Virus record (IMG/VR): IMGVR_UViG_3300043313_000926
Location: 1 to 22,657 of that record
Length of the DNA: 22,657 bases
Strand: one strand, 5' to 3'
DNA from: a virus
Notes under the pieces: model-generated
The model's input: the letters and a program-made list of their open reading frames with translations, nothing else
The model's database searches: none
Told to the model about the DNA's origin: nothing
Shown here: in pieces, positions 8,232 through 15,416 of the stretch
Position numbering within the stretch: position 1 is the first letter of the stretch
Layout of the letters: the number at the start of each line of letters is the position of its first letter
Translations under genes and position numbers: made by a program

Positions 8232-8654
8232 TCACAGGCCGGCGTAGGGGAGCAATTCGACCGCGACGCCCTTCGCGCTGTCGACAGCCCAGATGCGACC
8301 CGCAACCGACGCGCCGGTCGACGTGATCGTCACGCTCTGATCGTCTTTGAGGTAGCAGAGCGCGCCGAAGTCCGTCGCGACAATTGAATTCGCGTCGTTC
8401 GCGAACCACTCGACCCACACCTCGCGACTGAGGTTGACGTTGACCAGCTTGTCGGCCGCAGTCGCGTCGACCGTTTCGGCGAACTTGCCGATCGCGACCA
8501 GGTCAGCCCGGGTAGAGGCTGGCACGACCTTGCCGGAGCCAAGATCGATCGCCGCGATCCCGTGCTTCCACGCCTTGCTGCCACTGGCGAGAGTGAACTG
8601 CTTGTAGGTCCAAGCCTCGCGGCTCGACATGCGCTCATGGTTCAACGCGGTCAT
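8232..8654 (-). CDS. Putative head decoration (capsid cement) protein
   Basis: A 140-residue protein whose ATG overlaps the protease/scaffold stop as ATGA. After a short polar N-terminus, residues from about 16 on look like a beta-barrel (YKQFTLASGSKAWKHGIAAI, DLGSGKVVPAS, IGKFAETVDATAADKLVNVN), the profile of DUF2190/gpD-like cement proteins that bind capsid threefold or local threefold sites. Position between scaffold and major capsid genes is the lambda D slot. Name assigned from composition and position. Confidence 0.72.
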   Translation of the reverse strand: MTALNHERMSSREAWTYKQFTLASGSKAWKHGIAAIDLGSGKVVPASTRADLVAIGKFAETVDATAADKLVNVNLSREVWVEWFANDANSIVATDFGALCYLKDDQSVTITSTGASVAGRIWAVDSAKGVAVELLPYAGL

Positions 8655-9298
8655 TTCGCACCTGCTGCAGGGGCACCCTGCGCCACGGGGACTTCGGTAA
8701 CTCCGAACTTCAATGCGTTGCCTTCACGGCGACACGCGAGGACGGTGGTCGTGAGGCCCATCGCGCGATCCATCTCGCTCGCGGCGGCGATGGGCTGAGC
8801 CTCCGGCCCGCCCTGCCCCTCGCCGCGCGTTGCCGCGACGGCCACGGTGGCGGCCGGCTTGGCGACGGGCGCCTTGGGCAACTCCTTGACGAACTTGCGG
8901 ACGGCCGCGATGTCCGTGGTCTTGAGCACGGCGAGAAACTCCGGCGAGAAGTCGGGCCGGCTCGCCAGGAGGGTTGCCCGCTCGGCCTTGAGCTTCTCTT
9001 GGGCGCTCGCGGCTTTGAGCTTGTGCACCTCCGCCAAGGCCTCGAGCGCGATGTCGTGCGCGCTGGCCGCTGCTTTGCCGGGCAGGCTTGCTGCCGCCGC
9101 GGCCTTTTTCTCGTCATCGTCGGCGCCCTCGGCCGATTCGTCGTCCTTCTTCTTCGGCGGTTCGCCGTCGGGCTCAGACTCGGCGTCGGGTTTGGGTTCG
9201 TCCATCGCCGCGAGTGCTCGCTTCGCGGCCTCGGCGTTGGCGTCATCGCCTTTAGCCGCCTCCTCGAGCGCGGCCTTGGCCTTGTCGTAGGCACTCAT
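8651..9298 (-). CDS. Capsid scaffold protein, nested in-frame start inside the protease gene
   Basis: The codon for Met257 of the protease (ATG 9298) is preceded by GGAGGG at 9310-9305, 6 nt away, the strongest ribosome binding site in the head module. Starting there gives a 215-residue charged helical protein (MSAYDKAKAALEEAAKGDD) that has the scaffold domain and no protease residues. The same nesting is established for lambda C/Nu3 and for Mu I/Z. The location exactly at the domain boundary argues against chance. Confidence 0.8.
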   Translation of the reverse strand: MSAYDKAKAALEEAAKGDDANAEAAKRALAAMDEPKPDAESEPDGEPPKKKDDESAEGADDDEKKAAAAASLPGKAAASAHDIALEALAEVHKLKAASAQEKLKAERATLLASRPDFSPEFLAVLKTTDIAAVRKFVKELPKAPVAKPAATVAVAATRGEGQGGPEAQPIAAASEMDRAMGLTTTVLACRREGNALKFGVTEVPVAQGAPAAGAK

Positions 9299-10066
9299 AA
9301 CTGTCCCTCCGCTCGCGATCGCCGCGAGCATTGCGTCAAACGAAATCAACTCATCCACCAGGCCCGCGCCCTTCGCGGCGTCCCCGTGAAACACTGCGGC
9401 CTGCAGACTCGCGATCGATGCTGCGGGCTTGCCGCGCAGCTCGGCAACGAGCTCGAAGAACGCGTTCGCCATCGAGTCGACGATCTCTTGCGTTGCCTTG
9501 AGCTCCGCATCGCTCAGCGGCTGATCGGGGTCCCCGTCAACCTTGCGCGCGCCGCTCGCTACCAGCGCGACCCGGACGCCCAGCGCGGCGTTCATGGCCG
9601 AGACGTCCGTGCGGGCGCTGACAATTCCGACGCTGCCGACGATACCCGTGTCGCTGATGCAGACTGTGCCCGCGGCCGCGGCGAGCGCGTAGCCCGCGCT
9701 GCAAGCCTTCCCGTCGACGTGCGCCCAGAGCGGCTTGCCCGCGGCCGCGCACATCGCGCGGATAGCACGAGCTGTGTCGAAGCAGCCCGCACAGTCGCCG
9801 CCGGGGGAGTCGATGCGCAATACGATCGCCGCGGCCGCGCTCACGCATGCGGCCTGCACGCGCGTACGGATCGCTTCGTAGGAGTCGAAGAACCCATCGT
9901 CGTGCTGCGTCAGGGGGCCGCAGACGTCGACGATCACAACGTTGTCCCGTTCCTCGTTCTCGCGAGATTCGGGGATCATGAACAGCTCGAGAAACGCCTG
10001 CGGGTGGACAGCGAGGATGCCGGCGCGTTTGTACGCTTGCGGGGCGACGTTGCTGCGGCGCTTCAC
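8651..10066 (-). CDS. Head maturation protease, S49 (SppA-like) with C-terminal scaffold
   Basis: This 471-residue protein starts at GTG 10066 in a GTGA overlap with the portal stop. The N-terminal 245 residues carry S49 motifs: IVLRIDSPGGDCAG near 81-94, the nucleophile in GKACSAGY (Ser123), and SGARKVDGD with Lys175 in the position of the catalytic lysine. The rest (about 256-471) is helical, charged and Ala/Lys/Glu-rich, as scaffolds are, then a Pro/Ala tail. It should cleave the scaffold and itself during prohead maturation. An in-frame second start (next entry) gives the scaffold alone, as in lambda C/Nu3. Confidence 0.88.
   Translation of the reverse strand: MKRRSNVAPQAYKRAGILAVHPQAFLELFMIPESRENEERDNVVIVDVCGPLTQHDDGFFDSYEAIRTRVQAACVSAAAAIVLRIDSPGGDCAGCFDTARAIRAMCAAAGKPLWAHVDGKACSAGYALAAAAGTVCISDTGIVGSVGIVSARTDVSAMNAALGVRVALVASGARKVDGDPDQPLSDAELKATQEIVDSMANAFFELVAELRGKPAASIASLQAAVFHGDAAKGAGLVDELISFDAMLAAIASGGTVMSAYDKAKAALEEAAKGDDANAEAAKRALAAMDEPKPDAESEPDGEPPKKKDDESAEGADDDEKKAAAAASLPGKAAASAHDIALEALAEVHKLKAASAQEKLKAERATLLASRPDFSPEFLAVLKTTDIAAVRKFVKELPKAPVAKPAATVAVAATRGEGQGGPEAQPIAAASEMDRAMGLTTTVLACRREGNALKFGVTEVPVAQGAPAAGAK
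9305..9310 (-). promoter_or_regulatory. Internal ribosome binding site for the nested scaffold
   Basis: GGAGGG on the minus strand, 6 nt upstream of ATG 9298. It lies inside the protease frame, in the linker between protease domain and scaffold domain, and decides the scaffold start. Confidence 0.78.
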
Positions 10067-11493
10067 GCGGCCTCGCTTTCGTCGTCGCTGTCGGCAAGCT
10101 CGTCGCCGGGCACGAGTGCCAGCCGGGGCCGCTCGGCGGACGCGGGGTCGAGCACCACGGTGGTTTCGGGCGCACCGTCGCCATTTGCGTCGCCCTTGAT
10201 GGGGATGCCATAGCGGCTCGTGATCGCAGCAATGTCAATCGTGACGCCGTAGGGCGACATGGCCGCGGTGAGCAGCGTGATCGCGTTGGCGGCCGTGACC
10301 ATGCTGGTCGCTTCGCTGTTGCGATCCTTGGGCGGCGTGACGTCCCACTCCACGACGGCCGCCTTGGTCTCGATCGCGTCGACGCCGTAGCGTAGTGCGA
10401 CCACCGCGGGGATGCCCTGGGTGTTGATCGTGTATGCGAGCCCGTCGGCCGTGGCCTTGATCAGGTCGGCGCGGATCGTCTTGTGGATGTCGGAGTTTTG
10501 GAACCCCGCGCCGCCATCGACGGTCACCGTCTGTCCGGCAATCGCGATGATCAGCTCGGTGTTCTGGTCGGCGATCGTCTTGTTGAACGACTCGAACCCA
10601 CGGCCGTTGGACTCGAGCAACTTCACGTCGTAGCCGGGGCGCATCCCGAACACGGTGTTGACGCCCCACGCCATCACCTGCCGGAACCACGATTCGAGCT
10701 GCGCCTCGGCCGCGCCGGCGGGAGCCACGGCGACGCGCGCGGGGTTGGCGAGCTTGGCTTCCCAGTTGTCCTTGTGGAGCGCCGCGTGCTCCTTGCGGAT
10801 GTACGCTCGCCCGATCGCGCGCCACAGGCCGTGCTGCCACGGCGTCATGCGGCCGCCCGGGGCGTGCAGGATCCACCGGCCGTCCCCGGGCGTGATCGGG
10901 ATGAGCCCGGCGATCGAGCGGTAGTACCAGCGGTTCTCCGCCCACCGGTACACGAGGAACTCCGGCGCGAGCCGGACGAACACCGGGTAGTCGCGGCCAT
11001 CGACGGGCACGAGCTCGCCCACGCCCACCCCGAGCAGCTCCCCGTCGGCCGCGAGCAACGCCAGCTCGGTCGGCGGGAACACCTCGTCGAACACCGAGCG
11101 CACCTTGTCGTGGCCGAGCTCCAGGTCGGCGATCACGTCGGCGTCGCCGCGGAACTTCTTGGGCAGGCGCACCAGGCCGCCGGTGCGCGTCGACAGGACG
11201 CCCGACAGGACGCCGTCCTTGCGTGCGGAGGTCATGAGCCGCGCGGCGTCCTCGAGAATACCTGCATCGGCGTTTAACTCGGCGCGCTCGAGGTCCGACA
11301 GGTACCACCGCGTTTGCGTGACGGTCGGGAGCGCGAGCTGCCCACCCATGCGCCGGCGGGTTTCCTCAACGCGCGGATCGTCGAGCCCGCTGGTGCCCTG
11401 GTCGAGCGGGGGCGTCTGGTATGCCGAGCGACCGAGGAGCGCGCCAGCAGCGGCGCTCAGGCGATCTGTGAACAGGCTCACGGAAATGAGCAA
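10063..11493 (-). CDS. Portal protein (DUF935, Mu gp29-like)
   Basis: The 476-residue frame opens with TTG at 11493 (LLISVSLFTDRL); a GTG at 11481 giving a 472-residue form is equally possible, and neither has a clear Shine-Dalgarno. The DUF935 family pattern is visible: SDLERAELNADAGILEDAAR near 65-85, a DGVLSGVLSTRTGGLVRLP stretch, WILHAPGGRMTPWQHGLWRA, the long helix after it, and QNTELIIAIAGQTVTVDGG. The C-terminus is acidic. It forms the dodecameric ring at the capsid vertex through which the terminase packages DNA. It lies one small gene after the large terminase. Confidence 0.9.
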   Translation of the reverse strand: MLISVSLFTDRLSAAAGALLGRSAYQTPPLDQGTSGLDDPRVEETRRRMGGQLALPTVTQTRWYLSDLERAELNADAGILEDAARLMTSARKDGVLSGVLSTRTGGLVRLPKKFRGDADVIADLELGHDKVRSVFDEVFPPTELALLAADGELLGVGVGELVPVDGRDYPVFVRLAPEFLVYRWAENRWYYRSIAGLIPITPGDGRWILHAPGGRMTPWQHGLWRAIGRAYIRKEHAALHKDNWEAKLANPARVAVAPAGAAEAQLESWFRQVMAWGVNTVFGMRPGYDVKLLESNGRGFESFNKTIADQNTELIIAIAGQTVTVDGGAGFQNSDIHKTIRADLIKATADGLAYTINTQGIPAVVALRYGVDAIETKAAVVEWDVTPPKDRNSEATSMVTAANAITLLTAAMSPYGVTIDIAAITSRYGIPIKGDANGDGAPETTVVLDPASAERPRLALVPGDELADSDDESEAA

Positions 11494-11521
11494 GCCACGG
11501 GCGTTTTCAGGGCGCGCGCAA

Positions 11522-11761
11522 CTAACGCAACTGACCCACGCGCCGCACGCGAGTCAGGTTGACAACTGGCCGCTGCCACGAGCCCGGAGAGATCCCGTAA
11601 ATACGCCACAAACGTAGGCGCGGCACGTCCGATGGCGAGGTCAATCCCGATAGCCAGCGGCTCGCCTGGCTCGGGTGAACCCCGCAGCGCGCGGCGACCT
11701 CTCGGCCACAGGTGACCTGCAAGAGCGCGATTAGCGAGCGCCGGGCCGGGCTCACCGCCAT
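11522..11761 (-). CDS. Small helix-turn-helix protein between terminase and portal (79 aa)
   Basis: The start is MAVSPARRSLIALLQ at 11761, overlapping the terminase stop by 10 bp. Residues about 15-60 form a Cro/CI-type HTH (CGREVAARCGVHPSQASRWL followed by LSGLTSPSDVPRLRLWRIY), then GISPGSWQRP and a basic end. The HTH resembles that in the 197-residue protein upstream of the large terminase: both read V-A-A..G-V....W-SG..(P/S)....GI...SW. It may be a regulator or a DNA-binding partner of packaging. No exact family is recognised. Confidence 0.78.
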   Translation of the reverse strand: MAVSPARRSLIALLQVTCGREVAARCGVHPSQASRWLSGLTSPSDVPRLRLWRIYGISPGSWQRPVVNLTRVRRVGQLR

Positions 11762-13398
11762 GCGTCGGCCCCCGCGTAGGGATCGAGCGTCGGGGCCCCG
11801 CTCTCTTGCGCGACCAGCTGCTGTTGAGGGCCCGCCGGGATATTGTCGCGCAGGCTGAGCGGCTCCCAGCAACTGAGCGCCAGCGCGTCGTAGCGATCGG
11901 GCGAGCGGCCGATGAGCTTGCGGACTATGTCCTTCGGCGTGATCTTGAAGCGCCCGTTGGCGAACTGCTTCCACTCGAACGCGTGCAGCTCGCGCTCGAG
12001 CTTGGTGTCTTCCAAAATCGCGCCGCCGTCGCGGAACCACTGCTCGAGGTTCGCGGCGAGCTCGTCGCGCATGCGGTCGTAAATCGCTGGCATGCGCACC
12101 GCCTTGTTGCTCGCGCGAACTCCGACGAGCTCAAAGGCCTGCGGGTTGCCGTCGGCGTAGTTGCGCAGCACGACGTGCAGCTTCGAACCGATCGAGCCCT
12201 CGCAGTCCAGCACGACAACCGGCGTCTCGCGCTGCAGCTTGAGGCTCGAGATGTGCACGAGCAGTTGCGTGAGGTGCTGCTCCTCGTTCATGCCCTGGTG
12301 GGCGCGCAAGAGCAGCTGCTTGAAGCCGCGCCGCGCACAGAACACGGTTTCGTCGCCGCTGCCCGTCTCGCCCGCCGGGTCGAGACCGATGAACAGCCGA
12401 CCCGCGTCGCTCGTGTCGGCCCAGCGCTGCTCGGCCTGGGTGATGGTGTGAATCGAGAAGATCTTCCCCGCCTCGGCGAGCGCGTGCAGCCCCTTGACGC
12501 GGATGGTGTACATCGCGCTGTTCGGGCCCCACTCCTGCTTTTTCTCCTCGATCCACTCGCGGGTCGCGAGGCCGGGCACCACGACGCGGCCCTGCACAAC
12601 GTTCGGCGTGTCCTCCGACGAAACAGTGATCGTGCGGTAGTGGGCCGTCTTTCCGTGGAAGGCCTCGTAAAACTCTCCCTCGTTGCACGTCGGGTTGCTG
12701 AACATGGCGATCCGAGCGCCGCCCGCACGGTTGCCCTCGATCGCCTCGAAGATGTCGTCGCCGATGCCGCTTGCTTCGTCGGCCAGGTACAGCAGGTTAC
12801 GCCCCGAGATGCCGGCGACGGCCTCGGCCTCGCGCGCGGTGAACCCGACGATTTCGCGGAAGTCGCGCGACTTTAGGCCGGTGCGCGCGAGCTCACCCTG
12901 CTCGCCATCGATCAGTGTGGAATGCTCGCACGGCCGGGCTATCACGAGTCCGTCGGGATCGGCTGTTTTGCACGCAACGCAGCGCCCGCCACGCGCGCGC
13001 ATCATCCGCAGTTCGCGCCATAGGATCTGGTCGACCTGGCGGGACGTCGTCGACGTCATCACCACGCGCGCATCCTCGAAGCTGCAGTAGTACCAGAGCG
13101 CGATCCCCGCGGCGGTGTGCGACTTGCTGACCTTGTGACCGGAGCGCACGGCGACGCGGGGGTGGTCGCGCACCGCTTCGATGATCTCAATCTGCTTGGC
13201 CCACGGCTCGACACCGAGCACCTGCCGAAAGAACTCGACTGGCTTGTCACGGTACAGCGGCGACGGGAAGCGCACATGCGTCGCGAGCGTGCACTCGAGC
13301 AGCAGCTCGTCGCGGAACGAGGCGGCGAACGTCGCCCGCTCGACGGGCCGGCGACGTGACTTTCGATCGGATACCTCGGCCGCGATCGACGTTGTCAT
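11752..13398 (-). CDS. terL: Terminase large subunit
   Basis: A 548-residue packaging motor beginning MTTSIAAEVSDR at ATG 13398, with GGAG upstream. The ATPase half has an atypical Walker A at about 85-93 (RSGHKVSKS), a Walker B ending in Asp207-Glu208 (NLLYLADEASG) and a coupling SNPT motif. The nuclease half has FIGLDPAGETGSGDE, VVVLDCEG and DRYDALAL, supplying the acidic residues of an RNase H-like fold. Cys140, Cys143, Cys157 and His159 form a zinc-knuckle-like insertion between the ATPase motifs. It translocates DNA into the prohead and cuts the concatemer. Confidence 0.94.
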   Translation of the reverse strand: MTTSIAAEVSDRKSRRRPVERATFAASFRDELLLECTLATHVRFPSPLYRDKPVEFFRQVLGVEPWAKQIEIIEAVRDHPRVAVRSGHKVSKSHTAAGIALWYYCSFEDARVVMTSTTSRQVDQILWRELRMMRARGGRCVACKTADPDGLVIARPCEHSTLIDGEQGELARTGLKSRDFREIVGFTAREAEAVAGISGRNLLYLADEASGIGDDIFEAIEGNRAGGARIAMFSNPTCNEGEFYEAFHGKTAHYRTITVSSEDTPNVVQGRVVVPGLATREWIEEKKQEWGPNSAMYTIRVKGLHALAEAGKIFSIHTITQAEQRWADTSDAGRLFIGLDPAGETGSGDETVFCARRGFKQLLLRAHQGMNEEQHLTQLLVHISSLKLQRETPVVVLDCEGSIGSKLHVVLRNYADGNPQAFELVGVRASNKAVRMPAIYDRMRDELAANLEQWFRDGGAILEDTKLERELHAFEWKQFANGRFKITPKDIVRKLIGRSPDRYDALALSCWEPLSLRDNIPAGPQQQLVAQESGAPTLDPYAGADAWR

Positions 13399-13511
13399 AC
13401 AGCTTCTCCGTCGCGCGTCCGAGCGCCGCGGTTGCGTACACTCATCGTAGTGTGTGACTCAAATCCACGCGAGGTAAGCGCTCGTTGCCGATCCGGTCGG
13501 CGCACCAGCGG

Positions 13512-14105
13512 TTACACGTCGAGGCGAGCCAGCTCGTCCAGCAGGAGCTTGCTGCACCGGGGGCAGCCGGCGGCGATCTTGGTCAGTGAACGCCGCAAGG
13601 CTTGCCACTTCGGGTGCTCGGCGATGATCCGGGACTCGGACAGGTCGGCCTCTCGCTCGAGCCGATGCCGCAAGGCGAGCACCCGCGCCTCGGTGTCGGT
13701 GAGCTTCACGCGCTCCGCCGGGGTGAGGTTCTCGGCGTTGCGCGCCTGCCGTATCGTCGCGTGCAGGGCCAGGCAGTCGGCCAGGGTGGTTGGTGTAGCG
13801 GCCGGCGGCGGCAGCGGCTCAGCGGGCGCGACAGGGGCCGCGCCGGGCTGCACGCCCCACGACGCGGCGGGTATGCCGAATGCGGTGAACAGCTTACCCC
13901 GCATCACCGACGATGGGACCTCTGCGCCCGATCGCCACTGCTGCACCGCCTGCCGGGAGACTCCGACCGCGGCCGCAACCACCGCGAGCGTGACCCCGAG
14001 CTGCGCCAAGAGCCGCTGGCCTTCGTTGCGGATGACAACCGGTTGCGGGCGCCGCCCGGGGCGTTTGATCGGGTCGGGCGGGTTCGGCACTGCGCTGGGT
14101 TTCAT
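13512..14105 (-). CDS. HTH DNA-binding protein, probable terminase small subunit
   Basis: A 197-residue protein immediately upstream of the large terminase. Residues about 32-75 are an HTH (LGVTLAVVAAAVGVSRQAVQ, then QWRSGAEVPSSVMRGKLFTA and FGIPAASW). A Pro/Ala linker follows, then a helical C-terminal domain (TLADCLALHATIRQARNAEN, LRHRLEREADLSESRII, HPKWQALRRSLTKIA). An N-terminal HTH plus a helical oligomerisation domain beside terL is the small-terminase layout. The start has no Shine-Dalgarno but an in-frame stop lies just upstream, so it cannot begin earlier. A regulator is the alternative. Confidence 0.72.
   Translation of the reverse strand: MKPSAVPNPPDPIKRPGRRPQPVVIRNEGQRLLAQLGVTLAVVAAAVGVSRQAVQQWRSGAEVPSSVMRGKLFTAFGIPAASWGVQPGAAPVAPAEPLPPPAATPTTLADCLALHATIRQARNAENLTPAERVKLTDTEARVLALRHRLEREADLSESRIIAEHPKWQALRRSLTKIAAGCPRCSKLLLDELARLDV
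14036..14045. promoter_or_regulatory. Palindrome CAACCGGTTG inside the HTH gene
   Basis: A perfect 10-bp palindrome within the first 25 codons of the HTH gene. It matches the palindrome CAACTGGTTG at 14108-14117 at eight of ten positions in the same CAAC-NN-GTTG form. The two lie 72 bp apart, close to seven helical turns. A possible operator pair for autoregulation; only sequence form supports it. Confidence 0.35.
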
Positions 14106-14107
14106 GT

Positions 14108-14117
14108 CAACTGGTTG
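14108..14117. promoter_or_regulatory. Palindrome CAACTGGTTG at the start of the HTH gene
   Basis: CAAC-TG-GTTG ends 3 bases from the ATG at 14105, occupying the place where a Shine-Dalgarno would normally be. A bound repressor here would block expression of the HTH/small-terminase gene. Related to the palindrome at 14036. Candidate operator, unproven. Confidence 0.38.
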
Positions 14118-14179
14118 TCAAGCTACCGATTTCGGAAAACCTCACCGGAACAAACTCTCGCGGCCCCCCGGCCTTCAAA

Positions 14180-14204
14180 CCCCCGGCACTGTTAGGCCCG
14201 GGGG
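14180..14204 (-). terminator. Possible weak terminator hairpin
   Basis: On the minus strand CCCCCGG (14204-14198) pairs with CCGGGGG (14186-14180) across an 11-nt loop and is followed by TTTG. The stem covers the stop codon of the 116-residue gene. The 86-bp gap that follows is the second longest in the window outside the terminase leader, so a transcription unit boundary here is plausible. The T tract is short, so confidence is modest. Confidence 0.4.
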
Positions 14205-14542
14205 TCCGTGGAACGTCGGCGACGCCGCCTGTGTGCTTTCATCCGCCGCTCGCCGTCCTTGCCGAAGCCAGCAAGTGGCCGCGTCGCCGTCGCCTCGTGC
14301 GCGTGCCGCTCGGCGTAGTCTGCGAACCACTCCTCGGCCGTAGTCACCGGCACCGGGCATGGCCGCTGGGCGAGCAACTGCGCATCGAGCTCGGCCAGCA
14401 TGGCGCGTTCGTCGTCGGTGAGTTCACGGCGCGTGGTGGCACGGACGTAGCCCGGACGCTCGAACGGCAACCCCGGCACGCCCTCGAACCGCAGGCCGCA
14501 GGCCATGAGGAACGCGTGCAGGTCGTCGTGGCTGCGCTTCAT
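14192..14542 (-). CDS. Hypothetical protein (116 aa)
   Basis: The start MKRSHDDLHAFLMACG at 14542 overlaps the previous stop as ATGA. The middle has an acidic helix (TDDERAMLAELDAQLL) and the motif TTAEEWFADYAERHAHE; the C-terminus is a basic run ending in about six arginines, which could bind nucleic acid. No membrane segment or catalytic motif is visible. Last gene of the small-ORF chain before the packaging module. Function unknown. Confidence 0.72.
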   Translation of the reverse strand: MKRSHDDLHAFLMACGLRFEGVPGLPFERPGYVRATTRRELTDDERAMLAELDAQLLAQRPCPVPVTTAEEWFADYAERHAHEATATRPLAGFGKDGERRMKAHRRRRRRSTDPRA

Positions 14543-15000
14543 GACGACCTCCTGGCCGCGCGCTTTGCTGCCCTCTTTGCTGCCTTCAACTTCCTCTTCT
14601 GCTCGAGTAGCCGTGCCCAGCGCTCCGGGTCTGCTTTCATCCGCTGGTACGATGCCCGCCCGGCCGCGAGCTTGCTTGCGCGGTACTCGGGATCGGTGTG
14701 CCAGCGCGCCCGCTCGCGCTGGTACGTGCGCCTCTTGTTCTGCGCGAACCACTCCTTGTGGTAGCCAAGCTGCTTGGCACGGTACTCCGCGTCCGTGTGG
14801 TACCGCGTCCGCTGTCTTTCGTTTTTGGCCTTGCGCTGCTCGGTCGATGGGCCACGGCGAACGCGGAACCTGGACGCCTCACGGCCGCGAGCGCGTCGCT
14901 GGCTGTCAAGCGACTCCATCGCCTGGGCGGTGTCGTGGACGCGCCATGTGAAATGCCCGAACTCCTCGGCGAGCTCATCCTGTAGGAACAGCCAGCTCAT
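14539..15000 (-). CDS. Basic repeat protein of unknown function (153 aa)
   Basis: The start is MSWLFLQDELAEEFGHF at ATG 15000 with GGAG 8 bases upstream. After an N-terminal domain of about 45 residues come two copies of a roughly 33-residue unit with the core HTD[AP]EYRA, and a third decayed copy (ADPERWARLLEQK). The region is very rich in Arg/Lys and helical. Similar basic repeats occur in DNA-binding and HNH-associated phage proteins from memory, but no HNH motif is present. Nucleic-acid binding is inferred from charge only. Confidence 0.75.
   Translation of the reverse strand: MSWLFLQDELAEEFGHFTWRVHDTAQAMESLDSQRRARGREASRFRVRRGPSTEQRKAKNERQRTRYHTDAEYRAKQLGYHKEWFAQNKRRTYQRERARWHTDPEYRASKLAAGRASYQRMKADPERWARLLEQKRKLKAAKRAAKRAARRSS
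14671..14808. repeat. Two-copy DNA repeat inside the basic repeat gene
   Basis: Near-identical stretches of about 35 bp at roughly 14671-14706 and 14773-14808 (shared core GGTACTC then TCNGTGTG) lie 102 bp apart and encode the HTD[AP]EYRA units. The period is a multiple of three, consistent with in-gene duplication. Confidence 0.6.
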
Positions 15001-15033
15001 AGCTCAAGCTCCATCGGCGTGGTCATGCGCTCA

Positions 15034-15240
15034 CTACCCTCGTTCGTCCTCGAGCGGATCCTCTTCGCCGAGTCCCGCGAGGTCCGCGCCACCGCCGCCA
15101 GGCCTGATCCCAACAAGCCACCCCGCAGCGCGCCAGGTGAGCTCGTAGAACGCCCCCGCCGCGCAGAGCATGCTGATGCCCGCGACCAGGCCGAGGCCGA
15201 GCGCGAGCTGCACGCAACTGCGGAACTGCGAGCGCGGCAT
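15034..15240 (-). CDS. Small membrane protein (68 aa)
   Basis: The start MPRSQFRSCVQLALGLGL at 15240 follows the previous stop by one base, with GGAGG about 10 nt upstream. One clear hydrophobic segment (LALGLGLVAGISMLCAAGAF), a second moderate one (TWRAAGWLVGI), then an acidic tail (EEDPLEDERG). Size and topology fit a holin-like or accessory membrane protein, but small phage membrane proteins cannot be assigned by sequence look alone. Confidence 0.68.
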   Translation of the reverse strand: MPRSQFRSCVQLALGLGLVAGISMLCAAGAFYELTWRAAGWLVGIRPGGGGADLAGLGEEDPLEDERG

Positions 15241-15241
15241 G

Positions 15242-15406
15242 TCACGGCAGCCTCCACCCGAACGCGGCGGACATGAGCAGCAGCGTGCCCACCAGCGCCA
15301 GCACCCAGCCCATGGCATTGGCAAACGCAGGCGGATGCTGCGCCTTGCTCACCCACGCGGCTATCACGAGCCCCAATGCAATGAACGCTCCAGCTTCTGC
15401 TCCCAT
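15242..15406 (-). CDS. Small two-helix membrane protein (54 aa)
   Basis: The start MGAEAGAFIALGLVIAAW at 15406 has a TAGGAG ribosome binding site 7 nt upstream; the TAG in it is the stop codon of the upstream gene. Two hydrophobic helices (AGAFIALGLVIAAWV and MGWVLALVGTLLLMSAAF) are joined by a short polar loop, SKAQHPPAFAN. Hairpin membrane proteins of this size include class II holins, so a lysis role is possible; nothing further supports it. Confidence 0.7.
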   Translation of the reverse strand: MGAEAGAFIALGLVIAAWVSKAQHPPAFANAMGWVLALVGTLLLMSAAFGWRLP

Positions 15407-15416
15407 GACTGAACTC

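Noticed and set aside
13399-13511. Sigma-70 promoter in the terminase leader, and another in 14106-14191
   Set aside because: No -35/-10 pair with sensible spacing was found; the only TTGACA (14121-14116) is too close to the ATG to allow a -10 element.
14997-15356. 119-codon minus-strand ORF overlapping two small membrane genes
   Set aside because: Its translation is Cys/Ala/Arg/Ser-rich without pattern; the 68- and 54-residue frames have ribosome binding sites and hydrophobic helices.
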